Of a DNA stretch of 64,000 nucleotides, positions 8,432-17,085 are shown piece by piece. The notes beneath the pieces are model-generated. The model saw only the letters and a program-made list of their open reading frames with translations. It was not told the origin of the DNA and did not search any database. Origin of the DNA: Ralstonia pickettii. GTDB taxonomy: Bacteria; Pseudomonadota; Gammaproteobacteria; Burkholderiales; Burkholderiaceae. Location: the NCBI RefSeq assembly GCF_016466415.2, contig NZ_CP066771.1, positions 372,001 through 436,000 on the forward strand, read 5' to 3'. Position 1 is the first letter of the stretch. Every line of letters begins with the position of its first letter. The position numbers and the translations under genes were made by a program.

Positions 8432-9340
8432 ATGAACCTCGCCAAGCTGGCAACCGTGGTTGCAGCCGTTGGTGTCGCCGTTGGTACGTTCGGCAGCGCT
8501 GCCCACGCAGAAGAGCTGACTGGTACGCTCAAGAAGATCAAAGACACCGGCACCATCACGCTGGGCGTGCGCGATTCGTCAATTCCGTTCAGCTACAACG
8601 TCGGCGGTGTCCGCACGATCGGCTATTCGTACGACGTCGCCACCAAGATTGCCGAGGACGTGAAGAAGCAACTCGGCCTGAAGGATCTGAAGGTCAACGA
8701 GATTCCGGTTACGTCGCAGAACCGCATCACGCTGCTGCAGAACGGCACCATCGATCTGGAGTGCGGCTCGACCACGAACAACCTCGAACGTCAGAAGCAG
8801 GCATCGTTTACGAACACCATCTTCATCATCGGCACGCGCATCATGGTGAAGAAGGATTCGGGCGTCAAAGATTGGGCAGACCTGAAGGGCAAGAACGTCG
8901 TGACCACCGCCGGTACGACTTCGGAACGCCTGCTGCGCAAGATGAACGATGAGAAGCAGATGGGCATGAACATCATCAGCACGAAGGACCACGGCCAGTC
9001 GTTCCTGACGCTGGAATCGGGTCGCGCCGTCGCGTTCATGATGGACGACGCCCTGCTGTATGGCGAGCGCGCCAAGGCCAAGAACCCGGCTGACTGGGTG
9101 GTCGTGGCCAAGCCGCAATCGCGCGAAGCCTACGGCTGTATGGTCCGCAAGGACGACAAGCCGTTCAAGGCCCTGGCCGACAAGACGATCGCCGGCATGA
9201 TGAAGGACGGCACGATCAACGCCGAATACAAGAAGTGGTTCGAGCAGCCGGTTCCGCCCAAGGGCGTGAACATGGAGTTCCCGCTGTCGGACGACATGAA
9301 GGCGCTGATCAAGAACCCGAACGACAAGGCTCTTGACTGA
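8432..9340 (+). CDS. gltI: Glutamate/aspartate ABC transporter, periplasmic binding protein
   Basis: A 302-residue family-3 solute-binding protein. Residues 1-25 form a signal peptide ending in the cleavage-like AHA-EE; the mature protein starts ELTGTLKKIKDTGTITLGVRDSSIPFSY, with the typical SIPFSY ligand-pocket entry, and LQNGTIDLECGSTTNN matches the GltI signature. It captures glutamate/aspartate in the periplasm and delivers it to GltJK. The ATG is preceded by AAAGGAGAC (8418-8426), which decides the start over the longer open frame. A strong hairpin terminator follows before gltJ, likely making this the most highly expressed product of the operon. Confidence 0.93.
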   Translation: MNLAKLATVVAAVGVAVGTFGSAAHAEELTGTLKKIKDTGTITLGVRDSSIPFSYNVGGVRTIGYSYDVATKIAEDVKKQLGLKDLKVNEIPVTSQNRITLLQNGTIDLECGSTTNNLERQKQASFTNTIFIIGTRIMVKKDSGVKDWADLKGKNVVTTAGTTSERLLRKMNDEKQMGMNIISTKDHGQSFLTLESGRAVAFMMDDALLYGERAKAKNPADWVVVAKPQSREAYGCMVRKDDKPFKALADKTIAGMMKDGTINAEYKKWFEQPVPPKGVNMEFPLSDDMKALIKNPNDKALD

Positions 9341-9375
9341 TCGGCTCCCTCAACGGGCCTGATACAAGCGTCACC

Positions 9376-9427
9376 GAAACGGAAGGCAAAGGCCGGTTAA
9401 CAGGTCTTCTCCCTTCCGTTTCTTTTT
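9376..9427 (+). terminator. Intercistronic terminator between gltI and gltJ
   Basis: GAAACGGAAGG and CCTTCCGTTTC are exact reverse complements (11 bp) around a 25-nt loop and are followed by T5. The structure sits inside the glt operon, 13 bases before gltJ, so it probably causes partial termination rather than a complete stop. Confidence 0.75.
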
Positions 9428-9439
9428 GAGGGAACCATC

Positions 9440-10168
9440 ATGAATTACCACTGGAACTGGGGCGTCTTCTTTACGGAAGCCGCCCAGAATCAGACCTATC
9501 TGGACTGGCTGCTGGCGGGGTTGAAGACCACCGTCGTGCTCGGCCTGTCTTCCTGGATCATCGCGCTCGTCATCGGCTCCGTGCTGGGCGTGCTGCGTAC
9601 GGTGCCGAACAAGTGGCTGTCGGGCCTTGCCGCAGCCTACGTGGAAGTGTTCCGCAACATTCCGCTGATCGTGCAGCTCTTCATCTGGTACTTCGTCATG
9701 CCAGAACTCGTGCCGGGCGGCGACTACATCAAGCAGATGAACCCCGCCACGGCGATGTTCCTGTGCGCGATGCTGTGCCTCGGTACCTTTACCGCGGCAC
9801 GTGTGTGCGAACAGGTGCGCTCGGGTATCAATTCGCTGCCGCGCGGTCAACGCAACGCAGGCCTGGCGATGGGCTTCACGCTTGCGCAGACGTATCGCTA
9901 CGTGATGTTGCCGATGTCGTTCCGCATCATCGTGCCGCCGCTTACGTCGGAGTTTCTGAATATCTTCAAGAACTCCGCCGTGGCCTCGACGATCGGCTTG
10001 CTTGAGCTTGCCGCACAAGGCCGCCAGTTGGTCGACTACACCGCACAGCCGTACGAATCGTTCATCGCCGTGACGCTGATGTACATGCTGATCAACCTGA
10101 CCGTGATGGGCCTCATGCGCTGGGTGGAAGCACGTTCCCGGCTGCCTGGCTTCATCGGTGGCAAGTAA
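9440..10168 (+). CDS. gltJ: Glutamate/aspartate ABC transporter permease
   Basis: A 242-residue polar-amino-acid permease of the HisM type with about five membrane segments. The coupling-loop region [20 protein letters not shown] (about residues 130-150) contains the conserved EAA-type motif that contacts the ATPase GltL, and [14 protein letters not shown] is the family's N-terminal signature. It forms the membrane channel with GltK. GAGGGAA, about 6 bases before the ATG, is a good ribosome site. It is second in gltIJKL, directly after a likely partial terminator. Confidence 0.92.
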   Translation: MNYHWNWGVFFTEAAQNQTYLDWLLAGLKTTVVLGLSSWIIALVIGSVLGVLRTVPNKWLSGLAAAYVEVFRNIPLIVQLFIWYFVMPELVPGGDYIKQMNPATAMFLCAMLCLGTFTAARVCEQVRSGINSLPRGQRNAGLAMGFTLAQTYRYVMLPMSFRIIVPPLTSEFLNIFKNSAVASTIGLLELAAQGRQLVDYTAQPYESFIAVTLMYMLINLTVMGLMRWVEARSRLPGFIGGK

Positions 10169-10185
10169 TCGGGCGAGGACTCTTC

Positions 10186-10869
10186 ATGGCTTATCAATTC
10201 GATTTCTCGTCCATCAACGTCGACAACATGCGCGTGCTCGGCGAGGGCATGCTCCTTTCGCTCGAGATCACAGGCACGGCCATCCTGGTCGGCATCGTGT
10301 GGGGCACGCTGCTGGCGATGATGCGCCTGTCGGGCATCAAGCCGCTGCAGGTGTTCGGGCAGGCGTACGTGAACCTCTTCCGGTCCATCCCGCTGGTGAT
10401 GGTGCTGCTGTGGTTCTTCCTGATCGTGCCGCAGGTACTGCAGAAAATCTTCAACCTGTCGCCGGCCACCGACATGCGCATGACGTCCGCGCTGGTCGCC
10501 TTCGCGCTGTTTGAAGCGGCGTACTACTCGGAGATCATCCGCGCCGGTATCCAGAGCGTCTCGCGCGGGCAGATGTTCGCCGCCTACGCGATGGGTATGA
10601 CGTACGGCCAGGCCATGCGCCTGGTGATCCTGCCGCAGGCATTCCGCAACATGATTCCGTTGCTGCTCACCCAGGCCATCGTCCTGTTCCAGGATACGTC
10701 GCTGGTGTATGTGAGCGCGCTGTCGGACTTCTTTACGCAGGCATACAACATCGGTGAGCGCGACGGCCGTATCGTCGAGCTGCTGCTGTTTGCCGGCTTG
10801 TGCTATTTCGTGATCTGCTTCGGCGCCTCCGTGCTGGTGAAGCGACTTCAGAAGAAGGTGACCCAATGA
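10186..10869 (+). CDS. gltK: Glutamate/aspartate ABC transporter permease
   Basis: A 227-residue HisM/HisQ-type inner-membrane permease pairing with GltJ. It shows the family entry [17 protein letters not shown] and the EAA-type loop [20 protein letters not shown] (about residues 115-135). It starts 17 bp after gltJ and its stop overlaps the start of gltL as ATGA, indicating translational coupling of the channel subunit to its ATPase. Confidence 0.92.
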   Translation: MAYQFDFSSINVDNMRVLGEGMLLSLEITGTAILVGIVWGTLLAMMRLSGIKPLQVFGQAYVNLFRSIPLVMVLLWFFLIVPQVLQKIFNLSPATDMRMTSALVAFALFEAAYYSEIIRAGIQSVSRGQMFAAYAMGMTYGQAMRLVILPQAFRNMIPLLLTQAIVLFQDTSLVYVSALSDFFTQAYNIGERDGRIVELLLFAGLCYFVICFGASVLVKRLQKKVTQ

Positions 10870-11600
10870 TCGAGATCAAGAACGTTTCCAAGTGGTACGG
10901 CAGCTTCCAGGTGCTGACCGACTGCACCACCAGCGTGAAGAAGAGCGAGGTGGTGGTGGTGTGCGGCCCGTCGGGTTCGGGCAAGTCCACGCTGATCAAG
11001 ACCGTCAACGCGCTGGAGCCGTTCCAGAAAGGCGAAATCTTCGTCGACGGCACTTCGGTCGGCGCCAAGGGCACCAACCTGCCGAAGCTGCGTTCGCGCG
11101 TGGGCATGGTGTTCCAGAACTTCGAGCTGTTTCCGCACCTCTCGATTACCGAGAACCTGACGATTGCACAGCAGAAAGTGCTGGGCCGCTCGAAAGAAGA
11201 AGCCATGGCCAAGGGCCTGAAGTATCTGGATCGCGTGGGTCTGAAGGCGCACGCTGCCAAGTACCCGGGCCAACTGTCGGGCGGTCAGCAGCAGCGGGTG
11301 GCAATCGCCCGCGCGCTGTCGATGGACCCGATCTGCATGCTGTTCGACGAGCCGACCTCCGCGCTGGACCCCGAAATGGTCAACGAAGTGCTCGACGTGA
11401 TGGTGGAACTGGCAAAGGAAGGCATGACCATGATGTGCGTGACTCACGAAATGGGTTTCGCGCGCAAGGTGGCCAACCGCGTGATCTTCATGGACCAGGG
11501 CCGCATCGTTGAAGACTGCGAGAAGGAAGAGTTCTTCGGCAACATCGACGCGCGTTCCGATCGCGCCAAGCAGTTCCTGTCGAAGATCCTGTCGCACTGA
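10866..11600 (+). CDS. gltL: Glutamate/aspartate ABC transporter ATP-binding protein
   Basis: A 244-residue ABC ATPase driving glutamate/aspartate import. Walker A is [10 protein letters not shown] (~residues 36-45), the Q-loop is in [12 protein letters not shown], the signature is [15 protein letters not shown], Walker B is [12 protein letters not shown] and the switch His is in CVTHEMGFA. The length is normal for the polar-amino-acid subfamily. The start overlaps the gltK stop (ATGA). The operon ends at a bidirectional terminator about 145 bp later. Confidence 0.93.
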   Translation: MIEIKNVSKWYGSFQVLTDCTTSVKKSEVVVVCGPSGSGKSTLIKTVNALEPFQKGEIFVDGTSVGAKGTNLPKLRSRVGMVFQNFELFPHLSITENLTIAQQKVLGRSKEEAMAKGLKYLDRVGLKAHAAKYPGQLSGGQQQRVAIARALSMDPICMLFDEPTSALDPEMVNEVLDVMVELAKEGMTMMCVTHEMGFARKVANRVIFMDQGRIVEDCEKEEFFGNIDARSDRAKQFLSKILSH

Positions 11601-11617
11601 AAATCGCTTCACGATCC

Positions 11618-11712
11618 TACTGCGCGACCCGATCTTGGCCCTGCGATGCTCGCCGTACCCATGTACGGCTGCGCTTCTCGGACCAACCTCAGGCCGCTCG
11701 CTACGGATTGTG
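11618..11712 (+). repeat. Dispersed intergenic repeat, full copy
   Basis: The segment opens with CTACTGCGCGACCCGATC, contains the hairpin GCCGTAC-CCAT-GTACGGC in its middle, and ends with GGCCGCTCGCTACGG. The same opening and ending, without the hairpin, recur at about 26590-26633 between ruvA and the phosphodiesterase gene. It is not coding and lies after gltL, before the terminator. I take it for a member of a dispersed intergenic repeat family; the copy number cannot be judged from one window. Confidence 0.5.
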
Positions 11713-11742
11713 AACCGATTTAAGCGCCGGGTTGGAGGCAAC

Positions 11743-11775
11743 AAAAAGCCGCTCTATCAGGAGCGGCTTTTTGTT
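11743..11775. terminator. Bidirectional rho-independent terminator
   Basis: AAAAAGCCGCTC and GAGCGGCTTTTT pair exactly around a 6-nt loop. It is symmetric and lies between the convergent gltL and amidotransferase genes, so it can stop both. Confidence 0.88.
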
Positions 11776-11789
11776 GGGCGATGATCATG

Positions 11790-12620
11790 TCAGGTGCAAG
11801 CCGTATTGGCCGCGTTGGCGATCTGCACGGCTTCCGGAATCGGCACCTTGGTCGCCATCGTGGCTTGGCCCGATTCGAACATCAGCAGCTCGCCCGGGGC
11901 GAATTGCGTCCAGACTTCGTTGTCGGTGAGCGGCGCAGTGGCGATGACAGCCACCCGATCGGCGGGCGTGGTGTATTTGGCGAAGTCGATCGTCATGTCG
12001 GCGTCGATCAAATGCGCCGTCGAGAACGGCCACTGCCGCACGATGTAATACAGCCGCGTTGAGCAATGCGCGAACTGCGCCTGCCCGTTGCAGAGCAAGA
12101 AATTGAACACACCGTAGCGGGTGATTTCCTTGGTGATGTCGGACAGCGCGTAGAACAGCTCGTTAAGCGGCGGCTGCGACCCGGGAAAGCGCTTGCGCAG
12201 CGCCTGCATGATGAAACAGAAGGCGAGTTCGCTGTCGGTATCGCCCACGGGCTGGTAGACGCCCGAGAGAAACGGCGAGAAGTTCTTCAGGTCGCCGTTG
12301 TGCGCAAAGATCCAATGCCGGCCCCACAGCTCCCGCATGAAGGGGTGGCAGTTTTCCAGCCGCACCGTGCCCTGCGTCGCCTTGCGGATGTGCGAGATGA
12401 CGTTCTTGGACTTGATCGGGTAGCGCTTGACCAGTTCCGCCACCGGCGAGGTGCCGGCCGACTGATTGTCGATGAACAGGCGGCAGGCCTTGTCCTCGAA
12501 AAAGGCGACGCCGAAGCCGTCGGCATGGTGGTCGGTGACGCCACCGCGCGCGGCGAACCCGGTGAACGAGAACGTCACATCGGTCGGTTCGGCGCAGTTC
12601 ATGCCCAGCAGCTGGCACAT
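11790..12620 (-). CDS. Class II glutamine amidotransferase (YafJ-like)
   Basis: A 276-residue Ntn-type glutamine amidotransferase. Starting at the ATG at 12620 gives MCQLLGMNC, placing the nucleophilic Cys at position 2, exposed once Met is removed; this decides the start over a frame that is open 41 codons further. Downstream elements GFGVAFFEDKACRL, the HIRKATQG segment (Arg region that binds glutamine) and FAHNGDL match the family. It hydrolyses glutamine to release ammonia; with no partner domain the acceptor is unknown, as for E. coli YafJ. No clear Shine-Dalgarno is visible. It diverges from the glycerate kinase gene. Confidence 0.85.
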   Translation of the reverse strand: MCQLLGMNCAEPTDVTFSFTGFAARGGVTDHHADGFGVAFFEDKACRLFIDNQSAGTSPVAELVKRYPIKSKNVISHIRKATQGTVRLENCHPFMRELWGRHWIFAHNGDLKNFSPFLSGVYQPVGDTDSELAFCFIMQALRKRFPGSQPPLNELFYALSDITKEITRYGVFNFLLCNGQAQFAHCSTRLYYIVRQWPFSTAHLIDADMTIDFAKYTTPADRVAVIATAPLTDNEVWTQFAPGELLMFESGQATMATKVPIPEAVQIANAANTACT

Positions 12621-12776
12621 GGTGGGGGAAAAGTCGGATGCAATAAAATGTTCATTATCCTGCCGGCCGCCGGGGGTGCCAAGCGCCTTCGTCTTCACGG
12701 CACCGCCCCTGGGGCCGGGCGTTGCGCACATGCCGCACGCCATGCGTCCAGACTACCTAAACCGGAAGCCATTCCC

Positions 12777-14075
12777 ATGAAGCTCGACCGCACCGCCGCC
12801 CGCGCCCTCCTGCTGGAGAGCTACGCCGCCGCCGTGGGCGCGGCCGATCCGCTGAAAATCGTCGCTGACTTCCTCCCCCCGCCGCATGCCGTGGGCAAGA
12901 CGCTCGTGGTCGGCGCCGGCAAGGCGGCTGCCTCGATGGCGCTGGCCGTCGAGCAGGCCTATGCCGGCCGCGCACAGATCGAAGGCCTGGTCGTCACGCG
13001 TTATGCGCATGGCCTGCCGACCGAGCACATCCGCGTTATCGAAGCCGGGCACCCGGTGCCGGACGAGGCGGGCGAACAGGCGGCGCAGGAAATCCTGGAT
13101 CGGGTTTGCGCGCTCACCGAGCGCGACCGCCTGATCGTGCTGGTTTCGGGTGGCGGCTCCAGCCTGCTGTCCCTGCCTGCCGAAGGCATCCCGATGGCCG
13201 ATCTGAAGGCCGTGACGCGGGAGTTGCTGCGCTGCGGCGCGCCGATCACCGACATGAACATCGTCCGCAAGCACCTGTCGCGCATCCAAGGCGGGCGGCT
13301 TGCGGCCGCATCCCGCGCGCCGGTCACGACACTGATCGTCTCGGACGTGGCAGGCGATGACCCGAGCGCCATTGCCAGCGGCCCGACCGTGCCGGATGCG
13401 AGCACTTACGCCGATGCGCTGGCCATCATCAAGCGTTGGGGCGCGCAGATACCCGATACCGTGCGCGCGCACCTCGAACGTGGCGCACGCGGCGAAATTG
13501 CCGAAACGCCCAAACCCGGCGACGCCTGCTTTGCACGCGTGACCAATCACGTCATCGCCACCGCGCAACAAAGCCTCCAAGCCGGTGCCCAGGTGTTTGC
13601 GACGCGCGGCATCCACACGGCCATCCTCGGCGACACGGTGACCGGCGAGGCGCGCGAGGTCGCCCAGGTGTATGGCGCGCTGGCGCGGCAGGTGCGCCAG
13701 CACGGCACCCCGTTTGTAGCGCCGGTAGCCCTCATCTCCGGTGGCGAATGCACGGTGACGATTCCGCCAGGCTTGACCGGTGGTCGTGGCGGGCGCTGCG
13801 CGGAGTTCCTCCTCTCGCTCGGCGTCACGCTCGAAGACATGGACAACGTCTACGCACTCGCCGCCGATACAGACGGCATCGACGGATCGGAGGACAATGC
13901 GGGTGCGCTGCTCGACCCCGAATCCATCGCCCGCGCTGCCGCCAACGGTGTCGGCGCACGCGCCGCGCTCGACGCACACGACGCCTACGGTTTCTTTGCA
14001 GCCGCCCATGACCTGATCGTCACGGGCCCGACACGCACCAACGTCAACGATTACCGCGTCATCCTCATTCTCTGA
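12777..14075 (+). CDS. Glycerate 2-kinase (MOFRL family)
   Basis: A 432-residue protein of the glycerate kinase type-2/TtuD family, older records of which are called hydroxypyruvate reductase. The N-terminal DUF4147 domain includes VVGAGKAAASMA and LVSGGGSSLLSLP; the C-terminal MOFRL domain (from about residue 320) includes GGRCAEFLLSL and AADTDGIDGSEDNAGAL, ending TGPTRTNVNDYRVILI. It phosphorylates glycerate to 2-phosphoglycerate in glyoxylate/tartrate/serine metabolism. The Met of MKLDRT was chosen; the frame is open to 12066 but that part lies antisense to the amidotransferase gene and is not protein-like. A promoter should lie in the short gap between the divergent genes. Confidence 0.87.
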   Translation: MKLDRTAARALLLESYAAAVGAADPLKIVADFLPPPHAVGKTLVVGAGKAAASMALAVEQAYAGRAQIEGLVVTRYAHGLPTEHIRVIEAGHPVPDEAGEQAAQEILDRVCALTERDRLIVLVSGGGSSLLSLPAEGIPMADLKAVTRELLRCGAPITDMNIVRKHLSRIQGGRLAAASRAPVTTLIVSDVAGDDPSAIASGPTVPDASTYADALAIIKRWGAQIPDTVRAHLERGARGEIAETPKPGDACFARVTNHVIATAQQSLQAGAQVFATRGIHTAILGDTVTGEAREVAQVYGALARQVRQHGTPFVAPVALISGGECTVTIPPGLTGGRGGRCAEFLLSLGVTLEDMDNVYALAADTDGIDGSEDNAGALLDPESIARAAANGVGARAALDAHDAYGFFAAAHDLIVTGPTRTNVNDYRVILIL

Positions 14076-14108
14076 TTCACGTTTTTGCCGACCGCTTTCG
14101 CACGCACC

Positions 14109-15143
14109 ATGACCGACACTCTTACGATCGTCCGCCCCGATGACTGGCACCTGCACCTGCGCGACGGCGATGCGCTCGCCGATGTGGTGGGCGACACCGC
14201 GCGCCAGTTCGGCCGGGCGATCATCATGCCCAACCTCAAGCCGCCGGTGACCACGACTGCGCAGGCGCGGGCCTACCGCGAACGCATCCTTGCCGCGCTG
14301 CCCGCCGGCACGCAGTTCGAGCCGCTGATGACGCTGTACCTCACAGACAACACCTCGCCCGAGGTGATCCGGGAGGCCCGCGCCAGCGGTTTCATCCATG
14401 GCGTGAAGCTGTATCCGGCCGGCGCCACCACCAACAGCGATGCCGGCGTGACCGACCTGCGCCGCTGCGCCAAGACGCTCGAAGCGATGCAGGAAGTCGG
14501 CATGCCGCTGCTCGTGCACGGCGAGGTGACGGACCCGACCGTCGACATTTTCGACCGCGAGGCCGTGTTCATCGACACCGTGATGCTGCCGCTGCGCCGC
14601 GATTTTCCCACGCTGAAGGTCGTGTTCGAGCACATCACCACCAAGCACGCCGCCGAATACGTGCGCGATGCGGAAGGCCCGGTTGGCGCCACCATCACCG
14701 CGCATCATCTGCTGTACAACCGCAATGCGCTGTTCGTCGGCGGCATCCGCCCGCATTACTACTGCCTGCCGGTGCTCAAGCGTGAAACGCACCGCCTGGC
14801 GCTGGTGGCAGCGGCCACCTCGGGTCACCCCCGCTTCTTCCTCGGCACCGACAGCGCGCCGCACGCCAAGGGCGTCAAGGAACACGCCTGCGGCTGCGCC
14901 GGCTGCTACACCGCGCTGCACGCCATGGAGCTGTACGCCGAGGCCTTTGAAGACGCCAACGCACTCGACAAGCTCGAAGGGTTTGCGAGCCTCCACGGGC
15001 CGGACTTTTACGGCTTGCCGCGCAACGCCGGCACGCTCACGCTCACGCGCTCGCAATGGCAGCTTCCCGCCGAAGTCCCGTTCGGTGAGCAGACGCTGGT
15101 GCCACTGCGCGGCGGCGAGATGCTGCGCTGGAAGTCTGTCTGA
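14109..15143 (+). CDS. pyrC: Dihydroorotase
   Basis: A 344-residue class II dihydroorotase, cyclising carbamoyl-aspartate to dihydroorotate in pyrimidine synthesis. Zinc ligands HLHLRDGD are near residues 14-21, the carboxylated Lys is in [18 protein letters not shown] (~100), and further ligands are in LVHGEV and [11 protein letters not shown]; the catalytic Asp is in [11 protein letters not shown] (~250). The length matches E. coli PyrC. ATG 14109 follows the glycerate kinase stop by 33 bp. Its stop almost touches the DUF3025 gene's TTG start, suggesting co-translation. Confidence 0.95.
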   Translation: MTDTLTIVRPDDWHLHLRDGDALADVVGDTARQFGRAIIMPNLKPPVTTTAQARAYRERILAALPAGTQFEPLMTLYLTDNTSPEVIREARASGFIHGVKLYPAGATTNSDAGVTDLRRCAKTLEAMQEVGMPLLVHGEVTDPTVDIFDREAVFIDTVMLPLRRDFPTLKVVFEHITTKHAAEYVRDAEGPVGATITAHHLLYNRNALFVGGIRPHYYCLPVLKRETHRLALVAAATSGHPRFFLGTDSAPHAKGVKEHACGCAGCYTALHAMELYAEAFEDANALDKLEGFASLHGPDFYGLPRNAGTLTLTRSQWQLPAEVPFGEQTLVPLRGGEMLRWKSV

Positions 15144-15144
15144 G

Positions 15145-15948
15145 TTGCTGGCCGCTGATCTCGGTGCGATCGACTGGGGCCATCCGGCGTTCGCACCGCT
15201 CGCTGCAATCGGCGCGCCGATTGCAGACGCAATCTCACGGGGCGCCGATCTTCGCGACGCGCTGAACGCGCAGCCGGCGGCACAAGCGATCCGCACGTGC
15301 AGCGGCCATGCTCTGCGCTTCGTCCCGCAAGATGCACTGCCGGCCGGCATCGCTTACGAAGCACACATCGCCGCCACCGGCCAGGTGCCGACGCGGGACA
15401 ATCTCCACGACTTTTTCAACGCCCTGATCTGGCTGCATTGGCCGCGTGCGAAGGCAGCACTCAACGCGCGCCAGGCGCGGGCGATTACGCAGGACGGGAT
15501 TGGCGCGGCACGCGGCACCGTCCGCGATGCCGCCACGCTGTTCGACGAAAACGCCCTGATCTTCGTGCACACCGAAGACGCGCCGGAGCGCCGCCTGACC
15601 GGGTTCGACTGGCGTGGCTTATTCGTCGAGGGCAGGGCAGCGTGGGGCGCCACGTGCGCGGTTCTGCCCTTCGGCCATGCAGTCTTGGAAAAGCTGGTCG
15701 CGCCTTACAAGTCGATCACTGCGCATGCGTGGCCGGTACACGTGGCCGCGTTGCCGGCGGACCGCCTGTCGCTCGACGCTGCGCTGGCCGCGACGCTCCT
15801 GCACGCCGATCTCGCGCCGGGCAATTTCCGCCCGTTGCCCGTCATGGGGATCCCCGGGTGGTGCGATGCCAACGAAGACGCCGGCTTCTATCTGGACACG
15901 ACAGTCTTTCGCCCGGGCCGGCGGCGATTCTTACCTGAACAGTGCTAG
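15145..15948 (+). CDS. DUF3025 domain protein
   Basis: A ~267-residue protein of unknown function matching the DUF3025 pattern seen in beta- and gammaproteobacteria. Recognisable elements are RDNLHDFFNALIWLHWPRAKAALN in the middle (written here as two overlapping halves RDNLHDFFNALI and WLHWPRAKA), DENALIFVHTED, and a C-terminal PVMGIPGWCDAN followed by an FRPGRR tail. No signal peptide or membrane span. The proposed TTG start lies one base after the pyrC stop; no better ATG exists in a plausible place. The last bases carry the extended -10 of the rnpB promoter. Family assignment is from memory; there is no known biochemical role. Confidence 0.75.
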   Translation: MLAADLGAIDWGHPAFAPLAAIGAPIADAISRGADLRDALNAQPAAQAIRTCSGHALRFVPQDALPAGIAYEAHIAATGQVPTRDNLHDFFNALIWLHWPRAKAALNARQARAITQDGIGAARGTVRDAATLFDENALIFVHTEDAPERRLTGFDWRGLFVEGRAAWGATCAVLPFGHAVLEKLVAPYKSITAHAWPVHVAALPADRLSLDAALAATLLHADLAPGNFRPLPVMGIPGWCDANEDAGFYLDTTVFRPGRRRFLPEQC

Positions 15949-15951
15949 ACT
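15928..15951 (+). promoter_or_regulatory. rnpB promoter, inside the end of the DUF3025 gene
   Basis: TGC-TAGACT (15943-15951) is an extended -10 element ending about 10 bases before the RNA's first helix. A weak TTCTTA lies upstream at 15928. The position agrees with the expected 5' end of RNase P RNA. Confidence 0.5.
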
Positions 15952-15960
15952 CGCGCCTCG

Positions 15961-16300
15961 CGAAGCGGACCAGACAACCGCTGCTTTCGCCGCCTCGTGC
16001 GAGCGGAAGGGGAGGAAAGTCCGGACTCCATAGAGCAGGGTGATGGCTAACGACCATCCACGGTGACGTGCGGAATAGGGCCACAGAGACGAGTCTTCGC
16101 CCCGGCTTCGGTCAGGGCGAAGGGTGAAACGCGGTAACCTCCACCCGGAGCAATCCCAAGTAAGCAGGCGATGAAGCGGCTCGCTGAGTCTGCGGGTAGG
16201 GAGCTTGAGCCGGCTGGCAACAGCCGGTCTAGAGGAATGGTTGTCACGCCGCTGGTTTCGGCCACGCGGCGCACAGAATCCGGCTTATCGGTCCGCTTCG
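15961..16300 (+). ncRNA. rnpB: RNase P RNA (catalytic subunit)
   Basis: Bacterial class A RNase P RNA, about 340 nt, which matures the 5' ends of tRNAs with the RnpA protein. Terminal helix P1 forms between CGAAGCGGACC (15961-15971) and GGTCCGCTTCG (16290-16300), which sets the ends to within a few bases. Conserved core sequences are present: GAGGAAAGTCCGGACTCC (P4/J region) early, AGGGTGAAACGCGGTAACC in the middle, and ACAGAATCCGGCTTATCGG near the 3' end, including the P4 partner. It is transcribed towards the convergent OsmC gene. Confidence 0.97.
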
Positions 16301-16304
16301 CTTC

Positions 16305-16751
16305 TTATTCCGATGCCGTTGGCTGCGTGGCCAGGTCCACCAGTTCCAACGAGTGCGTAATCTCGGCCGTCTTGGCCAGCATGATCGACGCCGAGCAATA
16401 CTTCTCGTGCGAAAGCTGCACCGCGCGCTCCACCGTTTCCCGTTTCAGATTGCGCCCCGTTACCGTGAAGGTGAAGTGGATGCGCGTGAAGACCTTGGGG
16501 TCGGTCTCGGCGCGGTCGGCGTGCAGCTTGACGCTGCAGCCCTGCACGTCCTGGCGACCCCGCTTCAGGATCAGCACCACGTCATAGGCTGTGCAGCCGC
16601 CGGTGCCCAGTAAGACCATTTCCATGGGGCGCGGTGCCAAATTGCGGCCACCCCCGTCCGGCGCACCATCCATCGTGACGAGGTGGCCGCTGCCGGTTTC
16701 CGCCAAAAAGGCCATGCCGTCCGGGCCGGTCCAGCTCACTGTGCAGTCCAT
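16305..16751 (-). CDS. OsmC/Ohr family protein
   Basis: A 148-residue OsmC-fold protein, YhfA-like rather than a true Ohr. It contains RPMEMVLLGTGGCTAYDV with one conserved Cys (~residue 51) and a second Cys in SHEKYCSASIMLAKTAEI (~120), the pair used by OsmC/Ohr peroxidases. Spacing of the two Cys fits, but the substrate (organic peroxide or otherwise) is not determined. ATG 16751 gives the usual start MDCTVSW; the frame is open a further 23 codons. A TACAAT on the minus strand (16798-16803) is a possible -10. Its 3' end nearly touches rnpB, which is convergent. Confidence 0.82.
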   Translation of the reverse strand: MDCTVSWTGPDGMAFLAETGSGHLVTMDGAPDGGGRNLAPRPMEMVLLGTGGCTAYDVVLILKRGRQDVQGCSVKLHADRAETDPKVFTRIHFTFTVTGRNLKRETVERAVQLSHEKYCSASIMLAKTAEITHSLELVDLATQPTASE

Positions 16752-17007
16752 GTCCAATCCTTGTGCAGAGGGTCGGCCAGCGCCGACGAAAAGCCACATT
16801 GTAGCCATCGGCCCTCGCACGCGTTGGCATGCCTAGGGTGAACGCGGCTTGACAGTGACGCCCGTGCGAAAAGGTGCAACCCGTCACTTGTGCGCCCAAA
16901 TGGCGCCTGGATTTGAAGAATAGCTCTAGCGTAGGCTGACTGGGTTGGCGGGGATTGCTATCAAACTATTGATTTATAAAGGAAATATTTCATCATCGCT
17001 CACCTGA

Positions 17008-17040
17008 TTCGTATTCCGTATTACGAAATGCAATTTCGTA
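17008..17040. promoter_or_regulatory. Two overlapping palindromes, candidate operator
   Basis: Three copies of the hexamer TTCGTA in alternating orientation (17008-17013, 17022-17027 inverted, 17035-17040) build two palindromes sharing the middle copy. The second is perfect: TACGAAAT-GCA-ATTTCGTA. The right edge is 12 bases upstream of the -35 of the next promoter, a typical activator position. The cognate regulator is unknown. Confidence 0.55.
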
Positions 17041-17052
17041 GTGCAAATTTCC

Positions 17053-17080
17053 TTGCGCGTGCCCCAGAAGTAGATATAAT
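17053..17080 (+). promoter_or_regulatory. Sigma70-type promoter of the candidate sRNA
   Basis: TTGCGC (17053-17058) and a consensus TATAAT (17075-17080) are spaced by 16 bases. Transcription would start near 17086. This is the best -10 element in the region, and no coding sequence follows before the terminator at 17198. Confidence 0.7.
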
Positions 17081-17085
17081 TTGCA

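Noticed and set aside
12066-12776. N-terminal extension of the glycerate kinase frame
   Set aside because: This part runs antisense to the amidotransferase gene and is not like any domain; the Met of MKLDRT gives the normal family start.
12753-15350. 865-codon open frame on the minus strand
   Set aside because: It is the antisense of the glycerate kinase and pyrC genes, which have clear motifs. High-GC coding sequence leaves long open reverse frames; the translation is rich in Arg, His and Ala with no family signature.
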